This document shows, piece by piece, positions 6,650 through 14,881 of a stretch of 31,255 nucleotides of DNA (positions are counted from its first letter, which is position 1; each line of letters begins with the position of its first letter). The notes below the pieces were generated by a model. The model searched no databases. It saw only the letters and a list, made by a program, of their open reading frames with translations, and had not been told where the DNA came from. This DNA comes from an uncultured Oxalobacteraceae bacterium (GTDB taxonomy: Bacteria; Pseudomonadota; Gammaproteobacteria; Burkholderiales; Burkholderiaceae). The stretch is from positions 1 through 31,255 of the forward strand of contig CAMLHI010000006.1 in NCBI GenBank assembly GCA_946479705.1. Direction: 5' to 3'. A program made the translations under genes and the position numbers.

Positions 6650-9046
6650 TCAATGGGCAAGAATGCCGGGTGCCCGGACGGGCGAACGGCGCGGGAAGAG
6701 GCGTTCCAGCCAGACCGCGAACGCAGGCAGCGCCGTCATCGCCATCACCATATTGATCATGAACATGAACGCCAGCAGCTTGCCCATGTCGGCCTGGAAT
6801 TTCAGCTCCGAGAACGCCCAGGTGGCGACGCCGATGGCCAGCGTAATGGCGGTGAAGATCGTCGCGGTGCCCACTTCCAGGATCGACTTCTCGATGGCGG
6901 TGACGATATCGATCCCTTGCGACAGATGCAGCTGCAGGCGGTTGTAGATGTAGAACGCATAGTCGACGCCGATGCCCACCGCCAGCACCATCACCGGCAG
7001 GGTGGCGACCGTCAGGCCGATGCCCTGCGCCTTCATGAACCAGTAGCCGATGAAGGTGCCGACCGTCAGCGGCAGGCAGCAGGCCAGCACGGCGCGAAAA
7101 TCGCGGTACACGACGGCCACGAGGATCACGATGGCGGCGTACACATACAGCATCATCGGCAGCTCGCTGTGCTCGACCTCCTCGTTGACGGCCGCCAGCG
7201 CCCCGGCATTGCCGGAGGCGAGGCGGACCGTCACACCGGCCAGCACGTTCGCCTGGCGGAACTGCTTGACGGCCGCGATCACGCGGTTGATCGTCGTCGC
7301 CTTGTGGTCGGCCAGGAACAGGTGCACCGCCGTCATGCTGCAGTCCTTGGTCATGAAGCCGCGCACCCGCCCGATCTCGGTCGACAGCGAGGCATAGTTG
7401 GCGGGATCGATCGGCACCACGGCCATCTTGGGATTGCCCTCGTTGTAGCCTTCGTTGTAGCTGCGCAGCTGGCCGGCGTACGAGCTGACCGACAGCACGC
7501 CCGCCGTGTGCTGCAGCGCCCACACGAACTTGTCCTGGTAAGCGCCGATGGCGACGTTCTCGCAGGAGCCCGGCGGCGCCTCGAAAATCACGGTCAGCCA
7601 GTCGAGGCCAGTGTCGTAGCCGGTCGAGATGGCGACCGCATCGCGGTTGAAGCGCGCGCTCTCACGCAGCTCGGGCGCGCCCGGCTGCAGCGTGCCGATC
7701 ACGCGGTCGCGGCTTTCCCAGGCGGCCAGGCCGAACACCCCGACGGTGATCGCGATGACGACCAGGGCGTTGCGCGGCTTGGCCACGCGCGCCAGCACGC
7801 GCAGCCAGTTGGCGCGCTGCTCGCGCTGCTGCATGGCCTTTTGCGCGTATTGCTTGGTGAATGTGAAGTACGAGGCCGCGACCGGCAGCATGGCGAGGTT
7901 CGTCGTGATCTTGAAGAACACGCCAAGCGAGGCCGTGATGGCCAGTTCGCGCACCATGGGAATCGGGATCAGGATCAGGGTGATGAAGGAGACGAAGGCC
8001 GTCACCAGCGCCAGCACGCCGGGGATCAGCAAGCCGGTGAAGCTGGCGCGGGCGGCCTGCTCGGTCGTCTTGCCGTTGGACAGTTCGCGCATGATGAAGT
8101 TGATCTGCTGGACCCCGTGCGAGACCCCGATGGCGAACACCAGGAAGGGTACCAGCACGCCGAGCGGGTCGAGGCCAAAGCCGAGCAGCTTGAGCGCGCC
8201 GAACTGCCACACCAGGGAAGTGAGCGAGCAGACGATGGGCAGCAGCGTAAAGCGCAGCGAGCGGCAGTACCAGTAAACGGCCAGCGCCGTCAGCAGCAAC
8301 GCCACGACGCAGAACTGCAGCACCGACCGGGCGCCGTCGGCAATGTCGCCGATCTGCTTGGCGAAGCCGATGATCTGGATCTCGAAGTCCTTGTCCTCGA
8401 ATGTCGCGCGCAGATGTTGTTCGAGCAAGTGGTTGTACTTGACGTAGTCGATCTTGTTGCCATCCTTGTCGACCTCGGACAACTCGGCGATGATCATCGC
8501 ACTGGTCTGGTCGCGCGACACCAGCGTGCCGACGAAGCCGCCCTGGTTGGCGGAGCGCTCGATGCCCGCGATCAGCTCGGCGCTGAGCTGGTCCGGCGTG
8601 ACCGTCCCGGCGATGACGGGATCGGCGCGAAAGCCCTCTTCGGTGATCTCGTTGACGAAGCTGTTCGGTGTCCACAGCGACTGCACGCCCAGGCGGTCGA
8701 TGGCCGGCAGGTAGGTCACGGCCTGGGTCACGTCGAACAGGCGCTTGAGGCCGGGCGCCGTCCAGATCGAACCGTGGCGCGCCTTGACGACCACGTTCAG
8801 GCGGTTCGCGCCCAGCACATCGTTGCGGTACTTCTGGAAGGTGGTGATGTATTCATGGCCGATCGGCAGCTGCTTTTCGAAACCGGCTTCCATGCGCAGC
8901 TGCACGGCGAAATAGGCCATCGCCACGGTGAACAGGGCGAGCCAGACCAGAAATGGGGTGCGCCATCGGAAGCAGGCGTCTTCGAGGGATTGGAGCAGGC
9001 GCGGCAGGCGGCCACGCTGCTTCGGGGCGCTGATGGGAGTGGACAC
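6650..9046 (-). CDS. RND superfamily (MMPL-type) transporter (module A)
   Basis: A 798-aa inner-membrane transporter of the RND superfamily, MMPL/HpnN-like. It has two related halves: each has one membrane helix, a large periplasmic loop, then a bundle of five helices. The first bundle covers about 243-395 and contains AIGVSHGVQ (Ser309-His310). The second covers about 630-785 and contains GIGVDYAFY (Asp695). The second half thus keeps the aspartate expected for proton relay while the first has Ser-His instead. Cys495 and Cys569 in the second periplasmic loop match cysteines in the module B copy and may form a disulfide. The start is GTG at 9044-9046, with GGAA seven bases upstream and an in-frame stop just before. 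Direction of transport and substrate are unknown; a lipid or other hydrophobic compound is likely. Confidence 0.9.
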   Translation of the reverse strand: MSTPISAPKQRGRLPRLLQSLEDACFRWRTPFLVWLALFTVAMAYFAVQLRMEAGFEKQLPIGHEYITTFQKYRNDVLGANRLNVVVKARHGSIWTAPGLKRLFDVTQAVTYLPAIDRLGVQSLWTPNSFVNEITEEGFRADPVIAGTVTPDQLSAELIAGIERSANQGGFVGTLVSRDQTSAMIIAELSEVDKDGNKIDYVKYNHLLEQHLRATFEDKDFEIQIIGFAKQIGDIADGARSVLQFCVVALLLTALAVYWYCRSLRFTLLPIVCSLTSLVWQFGALKLLGFGLDPLGVLVPFLVFAIGVSHGVQQINFIMRELSNGKTTEQAARASFTGLLIPGVLALVTAFVSFITLILIPIPMVRELAITASLGVFFKITTNLAMLPVAASYFTFTKQYAQKAMQQREQRANWLRVLARVAKPRNALVVIAITVGVFGLAAWESRDRVIGTLQPGAPELRESARFNRDAVAISTGYDTGLDWLTVIFEAPPGSCENVAIGAYQDKFVWALQHTAGVLSVSSYAGQLRSYNEGYNEGNPKMAVVPIDPANYASLSTEIGRVRGFMTKDCSMTAVHLFLADHKATTINRVIAAVKQFRQANVLAGVTVRLASGNAGALAAVNEEVEHSELPMMLYVYAAIVILVAVVYRDFRAVLACCLPLTVGTFIGYWFMKAQGIGLTVATLPVMVLAVGIGVDYAFYIYNRLQLHLSQGIDIVTAIEKSILEVGTATIFTAITLAIGVATWAFSELKFQADMGKLLAFMFMINMVMAMTALPAFAVWLERLFPRRSPVRAPGILAH

Positions 9047-9108
9047 GATGAGATTCCGTCACGGTGAAAGCGGCAATGGCCGGCGGACCCGCCGCCGGCC
9101 TCGAACCA

Positions 9109-10734
9109 TCAGAAGTTGCGCGACACGTAGGCGCCGACGAAGCCGCGGTCGTGCAGCGGCTGGTCGAACACCCGCTCGCCGCCCCAGAAGCGGCCGTAGT
9201 TCACGGCGAACTGCCAGGTGGCCGGATTGCGCATGAAGGTGAGCGTCAGGTTGGCCGACTTGGCCCCCTTCATGAACAGCCCCGAAGTATTCGGCGTGCG
9301 GCCATTCACGGCCTGGAAATAATAGATCTCGGGGACCACTTGCCAGCCCGGCACAAGGGTGCCGTCGTAGACCCAGCTGAAGTCGAAGTTGTAGCCCCAC
9401 GACGTCTTGGTGCCCACCGCTTCGGGCATGGCGGCCGGATTGAATTCCTGGCCCCAGCCCCACAGGCCGGCGGCGACCGGGTCGGGGCCGTACATGGATT
9501 TCAGGTGCGGGTAGCGCACCACCACGGCCTCGGCCATCAGCGTGGCCGTGTTGGCCCCGCCCAGCGCCTTGAGAATGCCGCCGTATTCGCTGGGCGTGAG
9601 GCTCAGCATGGCGGTCGCGTGCCACTGCAGCTTGCTTTCGTCGACGTAGCAATTGCCGTGATTGTAGCTGCACCCGCTTGCCGCCGGGTTCAGCGCCACC
9701 GCATCCTTGGGACGGTAGGACAGCTCGGTACCGATCGACCAGTCGCCCACCGGGAAGCTGGCGCTGAGGCCGTACAGGGTACGCGCTTGCGGAAATACCC
9801 AGGCCAGGCCATCCTCGAGGCTGAGCTGCGGCGCCTTGTCGTGGTAGCGCATGGCGTAAAAGCCCAGGTTGAGCGAGCTGCCTTCCGGCTGCCAGCGCAG
9901 CGCGGCGCCGTACTGGCCGCCGTTGCTCGGCTCGCGGCGCGCGAAGCCATACTCGGCATAGCCCTTGCCGAGCCCGTTCGCGGTCGACCAGTAGCTGCCC
10001 GTGGGTGGAAAGTAATTGTCGTTCCAGTTGGTCTGGACGTAGCCTTCGACGTTCAAGCCATGCCCAAGGCCGGTGGCGAAGCTGACGATGGGTGCGGGCA
10101 GGAAGACTTCCTTAAGCTGGGTGCCCGGCTGCGACAGGCGCATGATGTCCTGGGCATTGGTCTGGTTGATCCCGCCCGGCAGGAACAGGCTCTCGCCCCA
10201 GCTGATGACCTGATTGCCCACGCGGACGCGGGCGCGTTCCCCGCCCAGCTCGAATTCCTTGCTGACCCAGAAGTCGAGCAGGCGCGCCTTGAAGCGCAAG
10301 TCCTTGGCCGCCGGATCGCTCAGCGAACCGACGCCCGGGGGATTGGCCGCGCTGACATAGCCGGTCGTGCGGCTCGATGCGAAATCGCGCACCCAGCTGA
10401 CGCGGCCGAGGAATTTCCAGTCCTCGGGCAGCTTGAGCAGCAGTTCGTGGGTGCCCTTCAGGTAGGTGGTGAAAGCGTCGCCGCGGTCGTAGTTCAGATC
10501 GCCCTGGTCGCCCAGGCCGCTGGTCGGCGCCAGGCAGCCGGCCGCCGCGCCATCGCCGGCCGCGCCGGCCGTGACCAGGGTGCAAGCCTGGCGCTGGGCG
10601 CGGATGCCGATACCGGCCGTGACGGTCGAATCGAAGGAGCCGGAAATCGATCCGGACTGGAAGGTGTCGGCCTGGGCGCCACCGGCCCAGGCCAGGCACA
10701 CGGCAAGCGCGGCCCGCGTCTTTTTGTTTATCAT
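9109..10734 (-). CDS. DUF1302 family outer-membrane protein (module A)
   Basis: A 541-aa protein with a signal peptide (MINKKTRAALAVCLAWAGGAQA, likely cut near AQA) and a chain rich in alternating and aromatic residues. It ends in Phe (YVSRNF), the usual C-terminal signal for outer-membrane barrel insertion. The DUF1302 landmarks ISWGESLF and FYAMRYHDKAPQ are shared with the module B copy at 28260-29930. DUF1302 proteins are predicted barrels found with DUF1329, YCF48 and RND proteins in clusters for hydrophobic substrates. I chose ATG 10732-10734, with a GGGGAAACAGG stretch before it. It is the first gene of the DUF1302-RND-YCF48-aldehyde dehydrogenase unit. A dyad like the one before the aminotransferase lies 126 bp upstream. 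No DUF1329 partner is present in this module. Confidence 0.88.
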   Translation of the reverse strand: MINKKTRAALAVCLAWAGGAQADTFQSGSISGSFDSTVTAGIGIRAQRQACTLVTAGAAGDGAAAGCLAPTSGLGDQGDLNYDRGDAFTTYLKGTHELLLKLPEDWKFLGRVSWVRDFASSRTTGYVSAANPPGVGSLSDPAAKDLRFKARLLDFWVSKEFELGGERARVRVGNQVISWGESLFLPGGINQTNAQDIMRLSQPGTQLKEVFLPAPIVSFATGLGHGLNVEGYVQTNWNDNYFPPTGSYWSTANGLGKGYAEYGFARREPSNGGQYGAALRWQPEGSSLNLGFYAMRYHDKAPQLSLEDGLAWVFPQARTLYGLSASFPVGDWSIGTELSYRPKDAVALNPAASGCSYNHGNCYVDESKLQWHATAMLSLTPSEYGGILKALGGANTATLMAEAVVVRYPHLKSMYGPDPVAAGLWGWGQEFNPAAMPEAVGTKTSWGYNFDFSWVYDGTLVPGWQVVPEIYYFQAVNGRTPNTSGLFMKGAKSANLTLTFMRNPATWQFAVNYGRFWGGERVFDQPLHDRGFVGAYVSRNF

Positions 10735-10860
10735 CCTGTTTCCCCGTCTTGTAGTAAATCGCTGTCGATGCCGGCGCGTGGCCGGCGGTGGTTCGCTTCC
10801 CCGCGCATCCTGCGCCACGCTGCGCGGGCTGTAGCCTGCATCCTAGTCGGGCTGCTTCGG

Positions 10861-10883
10861 CTTCCGGTATCGAAAACTGGCAA
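10861..10883. promoter_or_regulatory. Candidate operator upstream of module A, related to 3056-3078
   Basis: Eighteen of 23 bases match the dyad at 3056-3078, including an uninterrupted TATCGAAAA core and GGCAA end. The match lies in the same orientation to its downstream gene (the DUF1302 gene, 126 bp away). Both sites are followed by a GGATGCA string about 17-21 bases further on, close to a CTAG-containing putative -10. This is the signature of two co-regulated promoters. It is seen in the sequence; the regulator is inferred. Confidence 0.55.
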
Positions 10884-10903
10884 TTCGAGCGCGTCCACGC
10901 GGT

Positions 10904-11134
10904 CTAGTGCTGTTGCGGCTGCGCCTGCACATTGCGGCGCGCAATCGCGCAGGCTTGGCGCAGCAGCGCCAGTTCGCCGACGTGGTTCGCCAGCAGGAGG
11001 ATCAGCTGGGCGTTGAGCATCTTGCTTTGCTCGTCGCTGAGGTCCTGGTGGGTGTCGACCAGCATTTCGTAGAAGGCGTCGTGATCGGCGATATTCGGCT
11101 CGACGTTGAGGACAGGGTCGGTCAAGGCGTTCAT
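10904..11134 (-). CDS. DUF2783 small protein, likely partner of the FAD hydroxylase
   Basis: A 76-aa acidic, helical protein with the DUF2783 pattern: DAFYEMLVDTHQDLSDEQS followed by LNAQLILLLANHVGEL. This small family is found beside FAD aromatic hydroxylases. Its ATG overlaps the stop of the hydroxylase gene by four bases (ATGA), so the two proteins are translationally coupled and probably made in equal amounts. In the 3-hydroxyphenylacetate route of Pseudomonas putida a flavoprotein (MhaA) works with a small coupling protein (MhaB). This gene may play that second role, but I have not aligned them. Upstream extension of the frame (to 11251) is only an overlap with the hydroxylase. Confidence 0.75.
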   Translation of the reverse strand: MNALTDPVLNVEPNIADHDAFYEMLVDTHQDLSDEQSKMLNAQLILLLANHVGELALLRQACAIARRNVQAQPQQH

Positions 11135-12834
11135 GGGTGGTCCACCTGGAGTTGGGATTGATCGGGGTCTGGCGCCGCGGCCGTGTTGCCGGTGGCGCGC
11201 GCCACGGCGGCGCGCACGGCAGCCGTATCGACATAGCGCCAGCGCGCGCACACGTGCTGGTCGGGGCGCAGCAGGTACAGCGTTCCCGGGCGGGCGTCGT
11301 AGCGGGCGGCGAGCAGGCTGTCGACGTCTTCGAGCATGCCGGGCCGCGCCTGGCCGGCCGGGGCCACCACCAGCGTGCGCACGGGTATGGCGTCGCCGCC
11401 GAGTCCTTCCAGCGCGCGCAGCATCGCCGCGTCATGCTCGGCGCCGGCGAAATACAGGCCGGTAAACCCGTTCCCGGTCTGCCGCAGCAGCCAATGCGCT
11501 TGGCCATGCAGCCGCACCGGCGCGTCCGCCACCGGCGTCCCGGGGCGCATGGCCGGGCTGAACACATCGTGGTCCGGTGTATTGAGCGCACTGTCGCCAT
11601 AGACCGAGGGCAGCGATAGCCGGCCGCTGTTGACCAGCTTGCGCGCGAAGGGATAGTCCTTCGACAGTTGCAGCACGGCGTCGCGGAACAACTTGCTCAC
11701 GGCGCTCTTGGGTGTAATGAAATCGGTGGCGCGGGTGGAGTTCAGAATGTTCTCGTCGGCCGCGTACTCGCGTTCGCGCCCATAGCTGTCGAGCAGCGCG
11801 TCCGGCGCCTTGCCCGCGATGACGAGGGCCAGCTTCCAGGCCAGGTTGTCGGCATCCTGCACGCCGCTGTTGGCGCCGCGCGCGCCGAACGGCGAGACGC
11901 CATGGGCGGCATCGCCGGCGAACAGCACGCGGCCGTGGCGGAAGCTGTCCATGCGCAGGCAGCAGAAGGTATAGATGCTGACCCATTCGAGCTCGAAGCG
12001 GGTATCCTTGCCGAGCAGCGCCTGGATGCGCGGGATCACGCGTTCCGGCTGCGTTTCGAGGACCGGGTCGGCGTCCCAGCCCAGCTGGAAGTCGATGCGC
12101 CAGACATTGTCCGGCTGACGGTGCAGCAGCACCGACTGGCCGGGGTGGAACGGCGGATCGAACCAGAACCAGCGCTCGGTCGGGAACTCGGCCGTCACCT
12201 TGACATCGGCGATCAGGAAGCGGTCGCGGAACACGCGGCCGTGGCTCTCCAGGCCCAGCAACCGGCGCGTCGCGCTCTTGGCGCCGTCGGCCGCCACCAG
12301 ATACTGCCCTTCCAGCAGGTACTCGCCGTCCGGTGTTTCCACGGTCAGCACGACATGGTCCGCATGCTGCGCCAGGCCGACCACCTTGCTGCGCCAGCGC
12401 AGTTCGATGTTCGGCAACTGCTGCGCGCGCTCGTGCAGATAGCCTTCCACGTAGTACTGCTGCAGGTTGATGAAAGCGGGGCGCTGGTGGCCCTGCTCGG
12501 GCAGCAGATTGAATGCGTAGACTTCCTCGTCGCGCATGAACACGCGTCCGACGTTCCAGCTGACGCCCTTGTCGACCATGCGCTGGCCGCATTGCAGGCG
12601 GTCGAAGATCTCGAGGGTGCGCTTGGCGAAGCAGATTGCGCGCGAACCGGCCGACAGCTTGTTGTCGTCGTCGAGCAGCACCACGGGCACGCCCTGCTGG
12701 GCCAGATCGATCGCCGTGGCCAACCCCACCGGGCCGGCGCCGACCACGATCACCGGGTGGCGCTGGCCGCTGCCGGCCGCGCGCCGCCCCTCCGGTGCGT
12801 AGTCGAAAACGCAGCGTTGATAGTCGATATCCAT
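11131..12834 (-). CDS. FAD-dependent aromatic hydroxylase (MhpA/MhaA type)
   Basis: A 567-aa class A flavoprotein monooxygenase. It shows the FAD fingerprint VVGAGPVG at 30-37, the DG motif at 183-184 (LVAADGAKSATR) and the GD motif at 307-308 (GRVLFAGDAAHGVSPFGARG). The extra C-terminal domain of about 170 residues is typical of the MhpA/phenol hydroxylase-like branch with a thioredoxin-like tail. It should use NAD(P)H and O2 to hydroxylate a phenolic ring. The start has GGAG seven bases upstream, and it follows the MBL gene by 61 bp on the same strand. With the homogentisate genes 3 kb away, a 3-hydroxyphenylacetate 6-hydroxylase that makes homogentisate is plausible. Other hydroxyphenyl acids are possible. 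Confidence 0.86.
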   Translation of the reverse strand: MDIDYQRCVFDYAPEGRRAAGSGQRHPVIVVGAGPVGLATAIDLAQQGVPVVLLDDDNKLSAGSRAICFAKRTLEIFDRLQCGQRMVDKGVSWNVGRVFMRDEEVYAFNLLPEQGHQRPAFINLQQYYVEGYLHERAQQLPNIELRWRSKVVGLAQHADHVVLTVETPDGEYLLEGQYLVAADGAKSATRRLLGLESHGRVFRDRFLIADVKVTAEFPTERWFWFDPPFHPGQSVLLHRQPDNVWRIDFQLGWDADPVLETQPERVIPRIQALLGKDTRFELEWVSIYTFCCLRMDSFRHGRVLFAGDAAHGVSPFGARGANSGVQDADNLAWKLALVIAGKAPDALLDSYGREREYAADENILNSTRATDFITPKSAVSKLFRDAVLQLSKDYPFARKLVNSGRLSLPSVYGDSALNTPDHDVFSPAMRPGTPVADAPVRLHGQAHWLLRQTGNGFTGLYFAGAEHDAAMLRALEGLGGDAIPVRTLVVAPAGQARPGMLEDVDSLLAARYDARPGTLYLLRPDQHVCARWRYVDTAAVRAAVARATGNTAAAPDPDQSQLQVDHP

Positions 12835-12895
12835 TGTCTTACTCCAGAAATGTTGGGGGGAAGCCGCCCTGGTCAGGCGCCGGCTCCGATCGGCC

Positions 12896-13858
12896 TCAGT
12901 CCTGCAGGGAGTGCCACATTTCCTTGTCGCGCTGCGCGGTCCAGATGCGCGGATGCTTGATGCCGCTGGCCTCGTCGTAGGCGCGGGTGACGTCGAACGG
13001 CAGGCAGTGCTCGTAGATGAACACCTGGCCGAACTTCGGATCCATCTTGGCGCGCGTATGGGCCATCGCTTGCTTGAGCGTCATGTTGGCGGCCACCGCT
13101 TCCCTGGCGGCCTGCAGCAGCGTGGTGACGAAGTCCTTGGTATAGTCGATGCCGGCATGGACTTCGCGCGGCGTGACCAGCGCCGGACCGCGGCCCGGCA
13201 CCAGTTTCTCGGCGCCCATGGCGCGCAAGTTTTCCAGCGTGGCCGGCCACTCTTCCAGCTGGGCGTCGCCGGTGTAGGCGGCGGCGTCGAATTCGACCAG
13301 GTCGCCGGAAAAGCAGATTTTTTGCGAGGGAATCCAGGCAATGGTGTCGCCCTTGGTGTGGCCCATGCCGATGTGCGCCAGGCGCACTTCCAGCTTGCCC
13401 ATGAAGATCGTCATCTCCTTTTCGAACACCATGGTCGGCCAGGACAGGCCGGGCACGGACTCGACGCCGGCAAACAGGCGCGGGAAGCGCTCGATTTCCG
13501 ATTTCATGTCCTGTTCGCCGCGCTCGACGATGAGCTCGTAGGTGCCGCGCGAAGCGATGATCTGTTCGGCGCCTTCCTCGACATAGGCCGAAGCGCCCAG
13601 CACGCGCACGGCGTGATAGTGGGTCAGCACGACGTATTTGATCGGCAGGTCGGTGACGCCGCGGATATGCTGGATCAGTGCCTGGGCCATCACCGGGGTG
13701 GCGGTGGTGTCGATCACCATCACGCCATCGTCGCCAATGATCACGCCAGAGTTCGGATCGCCTTCGGCCGTGTACGCATAGGCGTTATCGGACAGTTTGA
13801 TGAAACTGGCCTTCTTTTCTTCCAGGTCGGCCTGCGATGCGAATTTTTTGTCTGCCAT
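12896..13858 (-). CDS. MBL-fold metallo-hydrolase-like protein with altered metal motif
   Basis: A 320-aa metallo-beta-lactamase fold protein. Fold landmarks are DDGVMVIDTTATP at about 43-55, THYHAVRVLGA at 79-89, GHTKGDTIAW at 166-175 and FSGDLVEF at 183-190. The canonical HxHxDH motif reads His80-Tyr-His82-Ala-Val84-Arg85, so the Asp and third His of the second zinc site are replaced. His167 and Asp186 remain. It may bind one metal or do non-hydrolytic chemistry. The start has GAGGAG eight bases upstream. It is the first gene of the MBL-hydroxylase-DUF2783 unit and is divergent from a LysR regulator across a 95-bp gap that holds a strong dyad. No signal peptide is seen, so it is probably cytoplasmic. 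Confidence 0.86.
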   Translation of the reverse strand: MADKKFASQADLEEKKASFIKLSDNAYAYTAEGDPNSGVIIGDDGVMVIDTTATPVMAQALIQHIRGVTDLPIKYVVLTHYHAVRVLGASAYVEEGAEQIIASRGTYELIVERGEQDMKSEIERFPRLFAGVESVPGLSWPTMVFEKEMTIFMGKLEVRLAHIGMGHTKGDTIAWIPSQKICFSGDLVEFDAAAYTGDAQLEEWPATLENLRAMGAEKLVPGRGPALVTPREVHAGIDYTKDFVTTLLQAAREAVAANMTLKQAMAHTRAKMDPKFGQVFIYEHCLPFDVTRAYDEASGIKHPRIWTAQRDKEMWHSLQD

Positions 13859-13899
13859 GATGCAATCTCCTCAAGAATTGCCAACGCATTGTCGGTAGG

Positions 13900-13927
13900 C
13901 AGACGATACGAGTTGTCGTATTATCTG
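13900..13927. promoter_or_regulatory. Dyad between the MBL gene and LysR gene (putative LysR operator)
   Basis: A 28-bp dyad centred on ATACGA-GTTG-TCGTAT (13906-13921), with outer arms CAGA and TCTG also complementary: 10 of 14 pairs match. It lies in the 95-bp divergent intergenic region, 26 bp upstream of the lysR ATG and 41 bp upstream of the MBL start. This is where a LysR protein normally binds to control itself and its divergent target. Confidence 0.65.
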
Positions 13928-13953
13928 TAAATCGGGGTACGTCGATCACAACT

Positions 13954-14877
13954 ATGAATGTCATACATAACAGAGAGCTGGACCTCAATCTGCTGCCAGT
14001 GTTCGACGCTCTGGTACGGATCGGTAACGTCAGCCGTGCGGCCGAGGAATTGAACATGTCGCAGAGTGCCGTCAGCCACGCCCTCAAGCGCCTGCGCGCC
14101 TTCTTCGGCGATCCGCTGTTTCTCAAGACCGGCAGCGGCATGCAGCCGACGCCCCGGGCGCTGGAGCTGCGCCAGCCGGTGCTCGATGTCATGGGGACGG
14201 TGCGCGCGGAACTGCTGGTGCGCGAAGGCTTCGACGCGACCGTCGCCCGGCGCCGTTTCACGCTGTGCCTGACGGACATGGGGGAACTGATCTTTCTTCC
14301 GCGCTTGATCGCCAGGCTGCGCGAAGCGGCACCCGGCTGCACCTTGCGCACGCTGCAGCTGCCGATGGACCAGGTACCGCAAGCGCTCGAAAGCGGTGAG
14401 GCGGACCTGGCGCTCGGCTCGCTGCACGCGGTGCCGGAGGGACTGTACCAGCAACAGCTGTTTACCCGCTCCTTCGTCACCATCGTCAACCGGCGCAACC
14501 GCGCCATCGGCACCGCCTTATCGCTTGCCCAGTTCTTCGAGCTGGAGCACATCGTCGTATCGATGTCGGGCCGGCTCGACGACGCCTACGACGCCGTGGT
14601 CGACAAGGTGGCCGGTGCGCGCCGTATTTATCTGACGACGCCGCACTTCCTCACCGTGCCGATGATTATCGAGCAAAATCCGCAGCTGATCGCCACCGTG
14701 CCGCGCGAACTGGCGACCAGGTTCGCGGGATATAACAGCATCCGCGTGATCGACACCCCGGTGGCCGTGCCGCCCTTCGCGATCCGCCAGCACTGGCATC
14801 CGCGCTTCCAGCACGACCCCGCGAACACCTGGCTGCGCCGCCTCGTCAAGGAAACCTTCGACACCCATCCCGAGTGA
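13954..14877 (+). CDS. LysR family regulator of the MBL-hydroxylase unit
   Basis: A 307-aa LysR-type regulator. The N-terminal winged helix-turn-helix is at about residues 10-70 (DLNLLPVFDALVRIGNVSRAAEELNMSQSAVSHALKRLR). The effector domain starts near 95 with RRRFTLCLTDMGELIFLPRL, the wording of the NahR/DntR/LinR aromatic-sensing group. It is transcribed away from the MBL-hydroxylase-DUF2783 genes over a dyad, so it most likely activates them in response to an aromatic acid or an intermediate. Its stop is four bases from the stop of a second, convergent LysR gene that is clearly related. The ribosome-binding site is weak, which is common for such regulators. Confidence 0.9.
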   Translation: MNVIHNRELDLNLLPVFDALVRIGNVSRAAEELNMSQSAVSHALKRLRAFFGDPLFLKTGSGMQPTPRALELRQPVLDVMGTVRAELLVREGFDATVARRRFTLCLTDMGELIFLPRLIARLREAAPGCTLRTLQLPMDQVPQALESGEADLALGSLHAVPEGLYQQQLFTRSFVTIVNRRNRAIGTALSLAQFFELEHIVVSMSGRLDDAYDAVVDKVAGARRIYLTTPHFLTVPMIIEQNPQLIATVPRELATRFAGYNSIRVIDTPVAVPPFAIRQHWHPRFQHDPANTWLRRLVKETFDTHPE

Positions 14878-14881
14878 AGCA

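Noticed and set aside
6473..9067. An 864-residue plus-strand frame opposite the RND gene
   Set aside because: Composition (His, Gln, Arg, Asp rich) is that of an antisense shadow of a GC-rich membrane protein gene; no family wording.
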